From contig CAJTZL010000004.1 in NCBI GenBank assembly GCA_910583695.1, positions 26,336-90,335 on the forward strand: a stretch of DNA of 64,000 nucleotides, given 5' to 3'. Of the stretch, positions 8,819 through 17,535 are shown piece by piece. Position 1 is the stretch's first letter, and the number at the start of each line of letters is the position of its first letter. The DNA comes from an uncultured Oscillibacter sp. (GTDB lineage: Bacteria > Bacillota > Clostridia > Oscillospirales > Oscillospiraceae). A model generated the notes under the pieces. That model made no database searches. It saw nothing but the letters and a program-made list of their open reading frames with translations, and had not been told where the DNA came from. The position numbers were made by a program, and so were the translations under genes.

Positions 8819-9898
8819 ATGGCCTTCCGCAAGCCCTGGGCCTCCCCCCTCTTTCCCACCTCCCGGCGGGATTTCCTTATCACCGCCGCCATCCTCCTCT
8901 GCGCGGTGGGGCTGTGCCTCATCCTCTGGCTGGCGGGCAGCATCGACGGTTTTGCCGCCCCGGTTTTCGTGCTGGCGGTACTGCTGATCTCCCGGCTCAC
9001 CAGAGGTTACCTCTATGGGTCCATCTCCGTGGTCCTGGGGGTCATCTTCGTCAATTTCATCTTCACCTACCCCTATTGGGCCTTCGACTTCCATAATCCC
9101 GGCTATCCCCTCACCTTCTTCACCCTGCTGATGATCTCCCTCATCACCAGCACCCTCACCGCCCAGGCCAAGCGTCAGGCCGGCCTCCTGGCGGAGAACG
9201 AGCGGGAGAAGATGCGGGCCAACCTTCTCCGCTCCGTCTCCCACGACATCCGCACGCCCCTGACCTCCATCGTGGGCTCCACCTCCGCCGTGCTGGAAAA
9301 TCCCAGTCTCTCAAGCCAGGAACAGCGGGAGCTGCTGGAAAACGCCCGGGAGGAGGCCCAGTGGCTCATCCGGGTGGTGGAAAACCTCCTCTCCATCACC
9401 CGCATGGGGGACGCCCAGGCCCGCATCGCCAAGGAGCCCGAGCCCGCCGAGGAGGTGCTGGGAGCCGCGGCCCAGAAGTTTCGCCGCCGCTTCCCCCAGG
9501 TGAACGTCACTGTCTCCGCACCCGAGGAGCTGCTGATGGTCCCCATGGACCCCATCCTCATTGAACAGGTGCTGGCCAACCTTCTGGAAAACGCCGCCGT
9601 CCACGGACGGGCCGCCAACATTGCCCTGCTTCTGGAGGCGGAGGAGGGCTTCGCCCGGATTACGGTGCGGGACGACGGCGGCGGCATTCCCAAACGGGAG
9701 CTGGACAGCCTCTTTGACGGCCGCCTCCACTCCCGCCGCACGCCGGACGGAGACGGGAAGCGGAATATGGGTCTGGGCCTTTCCGTCTGCCGGGCCATCG
9801 TCCTGGCCCACGGAGGAACCATCACCGCCGGAAATCTGCCCCGGGGAGCGGAGCTTGTCTTCCGCCTGCCCACGGCCCAACAGGAGGTATTCCTATGA
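8819..9898 (+). CDS. KdpD-like sensor histidine kinase without N-terminal KdpD/Usp domains
   Basis: Membrane sensor kinase of 359 residues that resembles only the C-terminal half of KdpD: a block of four close membrane segments (about residues 18-115, DUF4118-like), a short linker, the H-box SVSHDIRTPLTS with phospho-accepting His142, the N-box NLLENAAVHG with Asn257, and the G-box GLGLSVCRAIV. The large cytoplasmic KdpD and universal-stress-protein regions that sense K+ and c-di-AMP in classical KdpD are missing. The start at 8819 follows GGAG by eight bases; earlier in-frame starts overlap the promoter. The stop overlaps the response-regulator start (ATGA). No kdpFABC or trk genes lie in this window, so the regulated target is unknown. 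Confidence 0.9.
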   Translation: MAFRKPWASPLFPTSRRDFLITAAILLCAVGLCLILWLAGSIDGFAAPVFVLAVLLISRLTRGYLYGSISVVLGVIFVNFIFTYPYWAFDFHNPGYPLTFFTLLMISLITSTLTAQAKRQAGLLAENEREKMRANLLRSVSHDIRTPLTSIVGSTSAVLENPSLSSQEQRELLENAREEAQWLIRVVENLLSITRMGDAQARIAKEPEPAEEVLGAAAQKFRRRFPQVNVTVSAPEELLMVPMDPILIEQVLANLLENAAVHGRAANIALLLEAEEGFARITVRDDGGGIPKRELDSLFDGRLHSRRTPDGDGKRNMGLGLSVCRAIVLAHGGTITAGNLPRGAELVFRLPTAQQEVFL

Positions 9899-10602
9899 AT
9901 ATCCGGGAAAAAATCTTGGTCGTCGAGGACGAGAAGAGCATTGCCCAGTTCATCGCTGCCGTGCTGGACGGCCAGGGCTATGAGACCATCCAGGCCCGCA
10001 CCGGAGCGGAGGGCCTGTCCATGATTACCTCCCACTGTCCGGATCTGGTGATTCTGGACTTGGGCCTGCCGGACATGGACGGGCTGGACATCCTCCGCCA
10101 GCTCCGGGGCTGGTCCAGCCTGCCGGTGGTGGTGGTTTCCGCCCGGTCCCACGAACGGGACAAGGTGACGGCCCTGGACCAGGGGGCCGACGACTATCTC
10201 ACCAAGCCCTTCGGCACCGGGGAACTGCTGGCCCGGGTCCGCACGGCTATCCGCCACACCCGCACCGCCAGCGGCAACGACGAAATCGCCCAGAGGGGCA
10301 CCTACTCCGTGGGGGAGCTGGTCATCGACTACAACAAGCACCAGGTCCTGGTCCGGGGGGAGAACGTGAAGCTGACCCTCAGCGAGTTCCGCATCGTGGC
10401 CCTCCTGGGCAAGCACGCCGGGAAGGTGCTGACCTACGACGCCATCATCAAGGAGCTCTGGGGCCCCCGGGCGGGCAGCGGCAACCAGATTCTCCGGGTC
10501 AACATGGCCAACATCCGCCGGAAGATCGAGCGCAACCCCGCCGAGCCGGAATACCTCTTCACCGAGGTGGGCGTGGGCTACCGGCTGGCGGAGGGAGAGT
10601 GA
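9895..10602 (+). CDS. kdpE: KdpE-like OmpR-family response regulator
   Basis: A 235-residue two-domain regulator. The receiver domain has the acidic pocket VVEDE (9-13), phospho-acceptor Asp55 in ILDLGLPDMDG and Lys104 in YLTKPF. The C-terminal winged-helix DNA-binding domain (about 140-235) contains LTLSEFRIVALLGKHAGKV and ends TEVGVGYRLAEGE, very close to KdpE. It is translated with the upstream kinase through a four-base overlap. The name kdpE rests on family resemblance; the absence of pump genes nearby leaves the regulon open. Confidence 0.88.
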   Translation: MNIREKILVVEDEKSIAQFIAAVLDGQGYETIQARTGAEGLSMITSHCPDLVILDLGLPDMDGLDILRQLRGWSSLPVVVVSARSHERDKVTALDQGADDYLTKPFGTGELLARVRTAIRHTRTASGNDEIAQRGTYSVGELVIDYNKHQVLVRGENVKLTLSEFRIVALLGKHAGKVLTYDAIIKELWGPRAGSGNQILRVNMANIRRKIERNPAEPEYLFTEVGVGYRLAEGE

Positions 10603-10749
10603 GGCGGCCTCCGTCAGAATGTAGAATTTTCCCCCGTAATTTTTTACAATCATTTCCAAGCACCCGCAAACCCTTGCCGCTGCTGGCGTTGGGGAATCCG
10701 CCCCTCCGCAGGGGGCCGGATAATTTTTCAAGAATGTCGCAAAAAACAC

Positions 10750-10779
10750 TTGCACCCCCTATATCTTGTGTGATATACT
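10750..10779 (+). promoter_or_regulatory. Promoter of nrdDG
   Basis: TTGCAC (10750-10755), 18-bp spacer and TATACT (10774-10779). Start of transcription expected near 10786, leaving a 54-nt leader before nrdD. A NrdR-like box fills the spacer. Confidence 0.7.
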
Positions 10780-10803
10780 CAGCCCACTGCCAACGTATTG
10801 TGG
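10756..10803 (+). promoter_or_regulatory. Pair of NrdR-box-like operators
   Basis: Box 1 (10756-10771, CCCCTATATCTTGTGT) matches 13 of 16 positions of the NrdR consensus (acaCwAtATaTwGtgt, from memory). A weaker box 2 (10788-10803, TGCCAACGTATTGTGG) matches 10 of 16. The two are spaced 32 bp, three helical turns, as known NrdR pairs are. Box 1 sits between -35 and -10 and box 2 at the start site, the right place for NrdR repression of a ribonucleotide reductase operon. Confidence 0.6.
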
Positions 10804-10839
10804 TCAAGTCCGGCACACATTCAACATAGGGGGATACAA

Positions 10840-13017
10840 ATGAAAGTTATCAAGAGGAACGGCACCGAGGTCTCGTTCGACATCACCAAGATTTTATCGG
10901 CCATCACCCGAGCCAACGAGAGCATCGACGCGGAAAAGCGCATGACCTCCACCCAGGTCCGCCGGATTGCGGAATCCGTGGAGCTGGCATGTCAGGAGCT
11001 GGGCCGTTCCCCTTCCGTGGAGGAAATCCAGGATCTGGTGGAATATCAGATCATGGCCCACGGGGCCTTTGAGGTGGCGAAGAACTACGTCACCTACCGC
11101 TACACCCGCTCCCTGGTCCGCCGGAGCAACACCACCGACGACCGCATCCTCAGCCTCATTGAGTGCTGCAACGAGGAAGCCAAGCAGGAAAACTCCAATA
11201 AAAACCCGGTGGTGAACTCCACCCAGCGGGACTATATGGCCGGCGAGGTCTCCCGGGATCTCAGCGAGCGGCTGCTGCTGCCCAAGGAGATCGTGGAGGC
11301 CCATCAGGAGGGCATCATTCACTTCCACGACTCCGACTACTTTGCCCAGCACATGCACAACTGCGATCTGGTGAACCTGGAGGACATGCTGCAAAACGGC
11401 ACCGTCATCACCGGGACCCTCATCGAGCGGCCCCACAGCTTCGCCACAGCCTGCAACATCGCCACGCAGATCGTGGCCCAGGTGGCCTCCAACCAGTACG
11501 GCGGCCAGTCCATCTCCCTGGCCCATCTGGCCCCCTTCGTGGACGTGAGCCGGAAGAAGCTCCGGGTCATCGTGGAAGAGGAGCTGAAGGGAATCGGCGT
11601 CACCCTGGACGAGGACAGCCTCTCCAAACTGGTGGAGACCCGCCTCCGGGAGGAGGTCCGGGGCGGCGTCCAGACCATTCAGTATCAGGTGCTGACCCTG
11701 CTGACCACCAACGGACAGGCCCCCTTCGTCACGGTCTTCATGTACCTGGGGGAGGCCAAGAACGAGCAGGAGCGCAAGGACCTGGCCCTCATCATCGAGG
11801 AGACCCTGGAACAGCGCTACGAGGGCGTGAAGAACGAGGACGGCGTGTGGATCACCCCCGCCTTCCCCAAGCTGATCTACGTGCTGGAGGAGGACAACAT
11901 CCACGAGGACTCTCCCTACTGGTATCTCACGAAGCTGGCGGCCAAGTGCACCTCCAAGCGGATGGTTCCCGACTACATCTCGGAGAAAAAGATGCTGGAG
12001 CTGAAGGTGGACAAGAACGGCGAAGGCCACTGCTACACCTGCATGGGCTGCCGCAGCTTCCTGACGCCCTACGTGGACCCGGAGACCGGGAAGCCCAAGT
12101 ACTACGGCCGCTTCAACCAGGGCGTGGTGACCATCAATCTCCCCGACGCGGCCCTGAGCTCCGGAGGAAACATTGAGAAATTCTGGGAGATCTTTGAAGA
12201 GCGGCTGGAGCTGTGCCACCGGGCCCTGCTGTGCCGCCATGAGCGCCTGAAGGGCACCCCCTCCGACGTGGCCCCCATTCTGTGGCAGTACGGCGCCTGC
12301 GCCCGGCTCAAGAAGGGCGAGTCCATCGACAAGCTGCTCTACGGCGGCTATTCCACCATCTCCCTGGGCTACGCCGGACTCTACGAGTGCGTGAAGTACA
12401 TGACCGGCAAAAGCCACACGGACCCCGCCGCCACCCCCTTCGCCCTCCAGATCATGGAGGCCATGAACGCCGCCTGCCGGAAGTGGAAGGCGGAGCACAA
12501 CATTGATTTCAGCCTCTACGGCACGCCCCTGGAGTCCACCACCTATAAATTCGCCAAATGCCTCCAGCGCCGCTTCGGCATCGTGGAGGGAATCAACGAC
12601 AAGGGCTATATCACAAACTCCTACCACGTCCATGTGACGGAACCCATCAACGCCTTCGACAAGCTGAAATTCGAGGCCCAGTTCCAGCACCTCTCCCCCG
12701 GCGGCGCCATCAGCTATGTGGAGGTGCCGGACATGCAGAGCAACCTGGAGGCGGTGCTCCAGGTGATGAAATTCATCTACAACAACATCATCTACGCCGA
12801 ACTGAACACCAAAAGCGACTACTGCCAGGTCTGCGGCTGGGACGGGGAAATTCAGATCGTGGAGGAACACGGCAAGCTGGTCTGGAAATGCCCCAAGTGC
12901 GGCAACACGGACCAGGACAAGATGAACGTGGCCCGGCGGACCTGCGGCTACATCGGAACCCAGTACTGGAACCAGGGCCGAACCCAGGAGATCCGGGACC
13001 GGGTGCTCCACCTGTAA
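10840..13017 (+). CDS. nrdD: Anaerobic ribonucleoside-triphosphate reductase, glycyl-radical enzyme
   Basis: Makes deoxyribonucleotides from ribonucleoside triphosphates without oxygen. The 725-residue protein has an N-terminal ATP-cone allosteric domain (MKVIKRNGTEV...), a 10-stranded barrel core, and a C-terminus with the CxxC...CxxC zinc site (CQVCGW, CPKCGN) and the glycyl-radical motif RRTCGYIG, radical Gly703. Start at 10840 is six bases after AGGGGG; an ATG-like start 14 codons earlier lacks a site and overlaps the promoter. The activase gene nrdG follows 28 bp later. Regulation by NrdR is likely from the operator pair upstream. Confidence 0.97.
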   Translation: MKVIKRNGTEVSFDITKILSAITRANESIDAEKRMTSTQVRRIAESVELACQELGRSPSVEEIQDLVEYQIMAHGAFEVAKNYVTYRYTRSLVRRSNTTDDRILSLIECCNEEAKQENSNKNPVVNSTQRDYMAGEVSRDLSERLLLPKEIVEAHQEGIIHFHDSDYFAQHMHNCDLVNLEDMLQNGTVITGTLIERPHSFATACNIATQIVAQVASNQYGGQSISLAHLAPFVDVSRKKLRVIVEEELKGIGVTLDEDSLSKLVETRLREEVRGGVQTIQYQVLTLLTTNGQAPFVTVFMYLGEAKNEQERKDLALIIEETLEQRYEGVKNEDGVWITPAFPKLIYVLEEDNIHEDSPYWYLTKLAAKCTSKRMVPDYISEKKMLELKVDKNGEGHCYTCMGCRSFLTPYVDPETGKPKYYGRFNQGVVTINLPDAALSSGGNIEKFWEIFEERLELCHRALLCRHERLKGTPSDVAPILWQYGACARLKKGESIDKLLYGGYSTISLGYAGLYECVKYMTGKSHTDPAATPFALQIMEAMNAACRKWKAEHNIDFSLYGTPLESTTYKFAKCLQRRFGIVEGINDKGYITNSYHVHVTEPINAFDKLKFEAQFQHLSPGGAISYVEVPDMQSNLEAVLQVMKFIYNNIIYAELNTKSDYCQVCGWDGEIQIVEEHGKLVWKCPKCGNTDQDKMNVARRTCGYIGTQYWNQGRTQEIRDRVLHL

Positions 13018-13045
13018 GGCGCGGCGGCAGAAGGAAGGACAGGGA

Positions 13046-13576
13046 ATGCATTACGGCGAGATCAAAGACTGCGACATCGCCAACGGCGAAGGCATCCGGG
13101 TCAGTCTCTTCGTCTCCGGCTGCACCAACCACTGTGAGCACTGCTTCCAGCCCCAGACCTGGGCCTTTGACTACGGACAGCCCTTCACCCGGGAGACGGA
13201 GGACCGGATTCTTGCCCTCCTCTCCCCCAGCTATGTCAGCGGCCTGACGGTTTTGGGCGGAGAGCCCTTCGAGCCGGAAAACCAGCGGACGCTGCTTCCC
13301 TTCCTCCGGCGGGTGAAGGCGGTCTTTCCGAAAAAAAATCTCTGGGCCTTCAGCGGCTTCACCTACGAGGAGCTGCTGACGGAGGGGAGCCATCCCCGCT
13401 GCGAGGCCACGGAGGAGCTGCTGGACCTTGTGGACGTGCTGGTGGACGGGCGCTTTGTGGAGGCGCTGAAGGACATCTCCCTCCGCTTCCGGGGCAGCTC
13501 CAACCAGCGGCTCATCGACTTGAACGCCACCCGGGCAACGGGAAGCGTCGTTCTCCTGCCGGACCGGCAGGGATAA
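13046..13576 (+). CDS. nrdG: Anaerobic ribonucleotide reductase activating protein (radical SAM)
   Basis: Radical-SAM activase that generates the glycyl radical on NrdD. The 176-residue protein opens MHYGEIKDCDIANGEGIR and has the CxxxCxxC cluster motif at Cys26, Cys30 and Cys33, then the SAM-binding VLGGEPF motif near residue 70. It follows nrdD by 28 bp with an AAGGACAGGG ribosome site. Length is normal for NrdG. It works only together with the upstream gene, and the two form one operon. Confidence 0.95.
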   Translation: MHYGEIKDCDIANGEGIRVSLFVSGCTNHCEHCFQPQTWAFDYGQPFTRETEDRILALLSPSYVSGLTVLGGEPFEPENQRTLLPFLRRVKAVFPKKNLWAFSGFTYEELLTEGSHPRCEATEELLDLVDVLVDGRFVEALKDISLRFRGSSNQRLIDLNATRATGSVVLLPDRQG

Positions 13577-13584
13577 GAAACCGA

Positions 13585-13606
13585 AAGCGCGGCGGATGCC
13601 GCGCTT
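13585..13606 (+). other. GC-rich hairpin between nrdG and the XRE regulator
   Basis: A perfect 9-bp stem (13585-13593 with 13598-13606) and 4-base loop, but no U-run follows. It may be a processing or partial-termination element between nrdG and the next gene; it is not a canonical terminator. Confidence 0.4.
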
Positions 13607-13624
13607 CCAACGGAGGTTTTCACC

Positions 13625-14080
13625 ATGGTGACAATGGCGCAGCGCCTGGAGGCGCTCCGCATAGAGCGGGGCATCAGCCGCCCCGCCCTCTCCGCCGCCC
13701 TGGGCTTTCCCAAGACGGCGATGGAAAAATTCGAGACCGGGCGGCAGACGCCCACCCAGGACCAGCAGCGGAAGCTGGCGGACTATTTCTCCGTCACCCT
13801 TCCCTATCTCCGGGGTGAGAGCGACGATCCCGCCGAGGGGGACAGCTGGCTGTCCGGCAATGTGCCAGCGGAGGAGCCTCTCCGGGCCCCGGCGGCCCCG
13901 CCCGTTTCCAGGAAGCCCCGCCCGGCGGCGGTGCAGGAGGACGGCGCGGTCTTCGGCGCGCTGCTGAAAAGCCCCTCCTTCCAGGCCCTGATGCGGGAGG
14001 CGGCGCTGGAGGCCCTCCGCTCCCCCGAGGGGCAGGAGCTTCTGGCCAAGGCCGTCCGGCGGGAGCTGGGCCGGAGGTAA
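13625..14080 (+). CDS. XRE-family transcriptional regulator
   Basis: A 151-residue protein with an N-terminal helix-turn-helix of the Cro/cI (XRE) type (residues 4-63: MAQRLEALRIERGISRPALS then FETGRQTPTQDQQRKLADYF). A Pro/Ala-rich linker (about 78-105) leads to a C-terminal helical region with repeated LLKSP, LEALRSPEGQELLAKAV elements, possibly for multimerisation. GGAGG lies eight bases before ATG. It sits between nrdG and a DUF1622 gene on the same strand; no target site is evident. Confidence 0.82.
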   Translation: MVTMAQRLEALRIERGISRPALSAALGFPKTAMEKFETGRQTPTQDQQRKLADYFSVTLPYLRGESDDPAEGDSWLSGNVPAEEPLRAPAAPPVSRKPRPAAVQEDGAVFGALLKSPSFQALMREAALEALRSPEGQELLAKAVRRELGRR

Positions 14081-14146
14081 GCGCGGCCTCCGGGGGCCAT
14101 GTCTTGCTTCCGCCGCATATGCACTATAGCAGGGAGGGATTTGCGG

Positions 14147-14536
14147 ATGACACTGCTCCAGCGAATTGAAGCGGTTTTCCAGCTGGTTGTGCAGTACGGC
14201 GTGCTGCTGCTGGAATGCGCCGGCGTTGCCGTACTGCTGGTGACGGCGGTAAAGAGCATGATCGGCTGTGTGAAGCACAAGCCCCACATCCGCCTGTATC
14301 TGGCCCAGGGCATCTCCCTGGCGCTGGAGTTCAAGCTGGGCGGCGAGGTGCTGCGGACGGTGCTGGTCCGGGAGCTGAGCGAGCTTATGGTCCTGGGGCT
14401 GGTGATTCTGCTCCGGGGCGCCCTGACCTTTATCATCCACTGGGAGATCAAAACCGAGGAGGCCCGGATGGACGAGGCCGCCGGGCACGGCGGCGCCTCC
14501 GAGGAGTTCCCGGGAAAAACGCTTCTTCCGAAATAA
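14147..14536 (+). CDS. DUF1622 family membrane protein
   Basis: A 129-residue protein with three hydrophobic segments (about residues 14-36, 65-80, 82-100) and the family's conserved stretch LYLAQGISLALEFKLGGEVLRT, which identifies DUF1622. Function is unknown for the family. Start at 14147 is eight bases after GGAGGG; an upstream in-frame ATG at 14099 has no ribosome site. The last gene of this plus-strand run, closed by the terminator at 14539-14574. Confidence 0.82.
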   Translation: MTLLQRIEAVFQLVVQYGVLLLECAGVAVLLVTAVKSMIGCVKHKPHIRLYLAQGISLALEFKLGGEVLRTVLVRELSELMVLGLVILLRGALTFIIHWEIKTEEARMDEAAGHGGASEEFPGKTLLPK

Positions 14537-14538
14537 CC

Positions 14539-14574
14539 AAAGGCGGCGGACGCCAAACGTCCGCCGCCTTTTTG
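14539..14574. terminator. Bidirectional terminator between convergent genes
   Basis: A 14-bp perfect stem (14539-14552 with 14558-14571), 5-base loop, and T-run on the plus strand (A-run on the other side). It serves the DUF1622 gene and the convergent chemoreceptor gene. Confidence 0.88.
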
Positions 14575-14588
14575 TGCCCTTTTCAGGC

Positions 14589-16169
14589 CTACAGGTTCGC
14601 AAACACATCCACCTGATGCTGCAGCTCCCCCACAATCTCCTGGTTGGTGTCCATGCCGGAGGTGATGCCCGCCAGATCGTCCACCAGCGCCCGGGTGCTG
14701 TCCGCCACACCGGTGACACCGGAAACCGCCTCCTCCACTGCGCCGGAGATGCTGGATATGGAGGCGGACACATCCTCCATGGCCTCCCGGAGCCGGTCCG
14801 CCTGACCGTTGAAGGAGGCCATGGCCCCCTCGACGTAGGCCGCGTCGTCCCGATACTGCCGCCCGGACTGGACGGACTGCTCCAGCTGGGCCTGCAAGGC
14901 CTGACCCAGGTACTCCGCCAGCTCCTGAGCGCTGCTGGAGAGATAGCTCACCGCACCCGTGACCACGCCGCTGACCTCCTGGATATGGCTGGCGGTTTCC
15001 GCGCAGGAGTCCGCCAGGCGGCGAATCTCCCGGGCCACCACGGAGAAGCCCTTCCCCGCCTCCCCGGCCCGGGAGGCCTCCACGGAGGCATTGATGGCAA
15101 TGAGGTCCGTGGAGGAGGAAATGGACAGGATGTCCTTGGTCAGAATGCCGATGCGGTCCACGCTTCGGCTCTTTTCAATGGCTTGGCCCAGTACGGCCAT
15201 GATCTCCTCCGTCCGGGCCTGGACCGCCTCCATCTCCGCCTGGGCGGACCGCTCCATCTCCTCCGCCCGGCCCCGCATCTCCGCGGAGTAGGCGGTGATG
15301 GCGGCGCACTCCTGCGCCATATGTACCGCGTCCTCCTGGGTGCCGGAGGCGCTGGCGGTGATGGCGGCGGTGTTCCCGGCGATCTCCTCCAGGGCGGCGG
15401 AGAGCTGCTCCGTCAGGCCGGAGAGGTCCCGGGCGCTGCCGCTGGAGGTCCGGGTCCGCTTCCGGACGTCTCCCACCACGCCGCGGATGCGCTGAGAGCT
15501 GTCCTGAAGAGTGCCCATGGCTCCCCGGATAGGGGCCATGACGTACTTCCGGATGATCCGCAGAGCCGCCCACACCAGGAGCACGCCCGCCGTCAGCGTT
15601 CCGGCGCTGACGGCCAGGGACGTGAGATATACCACAAAGAGGCGCTCCCGGGCCTCCTCCGCCTTGGCGGAAACAGAGTCGGAGAGGGCGTTGATGCCCG
15701 CCTCCGCCGCCCGGCTCCGGGCGGCCACGTCCCCGTTGGCCATGGTGTAGGCCTCCTGGGTCTTGCTGTCGGCGCTGGCGCAGACCAGCCCCACCAGGGC
15801 GTGCTTGAAGGCGTCATAATCCGTCAGCAGAGTCTGGTAAACCGCCCCGTCGTCCTCAAAGACAAAAGGCTCGTATTCCGCCAGCTTCCCGTCCAACTCC
15901 GCCTCCTCCGCCTTGATCTCCTGGACCAGACGGATCATGGTGGCGTGGTCCTCCGCCACAATGTGGCTGAGGGCCAGCCGGTGGACGTCCATAATGGACC
16001 GGCGGATGTCCTCCAGCTTTGCCTCGCTGACCATGTATTCGTCCACAATGGTCCCGGCGTTGGAGTGGACGTTGTTGATGCTGAATACCGCCAGGAGATT
16101 GGATAACAGCGTCACCAGACCCAGCAGGACAACGGGCAGAATCAAACGCTGCTGCAGCTTTCCTTTCAT
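14589..16169 (-). CDS. Methyl-accepting chemotaxis protein
   Basis: Transmembrane chemoreceptor of 526 residues. It has an N-terminal membrane helix (about 8-30), an extracytoplasmic four-helix-bundle sensor (about 31-180), a second helix (about 182-204), a short HAMP-like linker, and a long coiled-coil signalling domain. The hairpin tip, the most conserved part of all receptors, is IAINASVEASRAGEAGKG starting at residue 357, which contacts CheA and CheW. It starts 40 bp after the solute-binding lipoprotein gene on the same strand, so ligand-loaded binding protein may be its input. No other che or flagellar genes are in the window. Confidence 0.93.
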   Translation of the reverse strand: MKGKLQQRLILPVVLLGLVTLLSNLLAVFSINNVHSNAGTIVDEYMVSEAKLEDIRRSIMDVHRLALSHIVAEDHATMIRLVQEIKAEEAELDGKLAEYEPFVFEDDGAVYQTLLTDYDAFKHALVGLVCASADSKTQEAYTMANGDVAARSRAAEAGINALSDSVSAKAEEARERLFVVYLTSLAVSAGTLTAGVLLVWAALRIIRKYVMAPIRGAMGTLQDSSQRIRGVVGDVRKRTRTSSGSARDLSGLTEQLSAALEEIAGNTAAITASASGTQEDAVHMAQECAAITAYSAEMRGRAEEMERSAQAEMEAVQARTEEIMAVLGQAIEKSRSVDRIGILTKDILSISSSTDLIAINASVEASRAGEAGKGFSVVAREIRRLADSCAETASHIQEVSGVVTGAVSYLSSSAQELAEYLGQALQAQLEQSVQSGRQYRDDAAYVEGAMASFNGQADRLREAMEDVSASISSISGAVEEAVSGVTGVADSTRALVDDLAGITSGMDTNQEIVGELQHQVDVFANL

Positions 16170-16209
16170 TTAGGTACTCCCCCCGAAACGTAATGGAAAA
16201 TCCAACGGC

Positions 16210-17442
16210 TTACCGCGCCGTCACACCTTCTGCCAAGCGGTCCAGCTGGGCCTGGAGGTCCGCGCCGGAGGGATTCCCCCGGGCCATATTCCCGGCGAAC
16301 TCCGCCACCGGGTCCCAAAACTTGCCTCCCACCCGCTGGAGCTGGGAAAACTCCGACTGGGCCAGCAGGGCGGCGATGGCGGGAGCCGCCTGGACCTCCG
16401 GGGAGGCGGCGGCGTTGGCGTTGGCGGGGCCCTGGCCCCGGAGCTCAAAGCGGAGGCGCTGGTTTTCCTCGCTGGTAATCCACTCCGCCAGCCGGGCCGC
16501 CCACGCGGGATGCTCGGAATAGGCGTTCACGCCGATGAGCTTGCAGCCGGAGAAGGAGGCCATCTGAACCTGCCGGCCCTTGCAGGTAAACATGGGCAGC
16601 TTGGCGGCCCCCGCGTTTTCGCCCCAGGCCTCCTGGATGGTCACGGCGTTCCACACCCCGCTGATTCCGGCAATCACCGAGCCGTCCCGCACGCCTGCCA
16701 GGAACTCCTCGTCCGTCCGGCTGGCAAAGCCGGGGCTGGCGGCCACATCCAGCATGGACTGGGCCACGTCCACGCCGGCAATGGGTCCCTCGGCGCTGTT
16801 CCAGGTGCAGAAATTGGTGAGGCCGTCCTCATTCAATCCCACCTGCAGTCCGGTGTTCCCGAAGAAGGCGTAAACATACCAGGCGGAGGACCAGTCCATG
16901 GCGATCCACCGTCCGGCCGCCGCCGCAATTTCCAGCATCCGGTCCAGGGACTGTACATCCTCCTGGTTAAAATAAGCCTTGTTATAATAGAGAAAATAGC
17001 CGTTGTCCGCCGTCAGAGGATAGGCGTAAAGGGTTCCGTCCACGCTGGCCGCGTCCACGGCGGCGGAGAGGTTCGCGCTTCGAATGGCGTTGGAGTCTTC
17101 AATGGGGTTCAGCCCCCCGGCGGCGGCCAGGGCGGCCACCTGATCGTCGGCAAAGGCAAAGACGTCCGCCCCACCCTCCAGATCTCCCAGCAGGGCGTCC
17201 TTGCAGTGGGACTCGCTCTGGGGCTGGTAGGTGATGCGAAAATCCGCCTCCCCGGCGTAGCGGGACTGGAAGGAGGTGAAAATCTCCTGAAGCAGGGCTT
17301 CGTCCTCCTCCGCGCCCCAGACGGTCAGGCTCACGGTCTCTCTCGCCTCACCGCCGCTCTCCGGCGGCGGCGCCGGGTCCTTACAGGCGGAGAGAAGCAC
17401 AAGCGCCCCCAGAGACAGGAGCAGGAACACACACTTTTTCAT
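16210..17442 (-). CDS. Extracellular solute-binding lipoprotein (family 1-type)
   Basis: A 410-residue substrate-binding protein. The signal peptide MKKCVFLLLSLGALVLLSAC ends in a lipobox with Cys20, so it is a lipoprotein anchored outside the membrane. The mature part has the maltose-type fold markers: VSLTVWGAEEDEALLQEIF near the start, YPLTADNGYFLYYNKAYF in the middle, and ITSEENQRLRFELRGQGP near the end. No ABC permease or ATPase gene is nearby; instead the next gene in the transcript is a chemoreceptor. The in-frame start 53 codons earlier is rejected, since it would bury the signal peptide and span the promoter. The ligand is probably a sugar or oligosaccharide, by family only. Confidence 0.9.
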   Translation of the reverse strand: MKKCVFLLLSLGALVLLSACKDPAPPPESGGEARETVSLTVWGAEEDEALLQEIFTSFQSRYAGEADFRITYQPQSESHCKDALLGDLEGGADVFAFADDQVAALAAAGGLNPIEDSNAIRSANLSAAVDAASVDGTLYAYPLTADNGYFLYYNKAYFNQEDVQSLDRMLEIAAAAGRWIAMDWSSAWYVYAFFGNTGLQVGLNEDGLTNFCTWNSAEGPIAGVDVAQSMLDVAASPGFASRTDEEFLAGVRDGSVIAGISGVWNAVTIQEAWGENAGAAKLPMFTCKGRQVQMASFSGCKLIGVNAYSEHPAWAARLAEWITSEENQRLRFELRGQGPANANAAASPEVQAAPAIAALLAQSEFSQLQRVGGKFWDPVAEFAGNMARGNPSGADLQAQLDRLAEGVTAR

Positions 17443-17535
17443 AGCGTCAGGCCCTTCCGGTTGATTTCTGCGGCCCCGCCTCAAGCGGCGGGCCGGTTTT
17501 GGTCGATGGTTTGCCTTTGCGAATACAGCTCTGAT

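Noticed and set aside
10894..13011. Long open frame antisense to nrdD (about 700 codons)
   Set aside because: High-GC shadow of nrdD: composition is His/Gly/Val/Asp-rich without domain character, no ribosome site, and the opposite strand is a certain gene. The same applies to the long antisense frames over ppdK, rnfC/D, lysC/hom, the MATE gene and the cyuA/symporter region.
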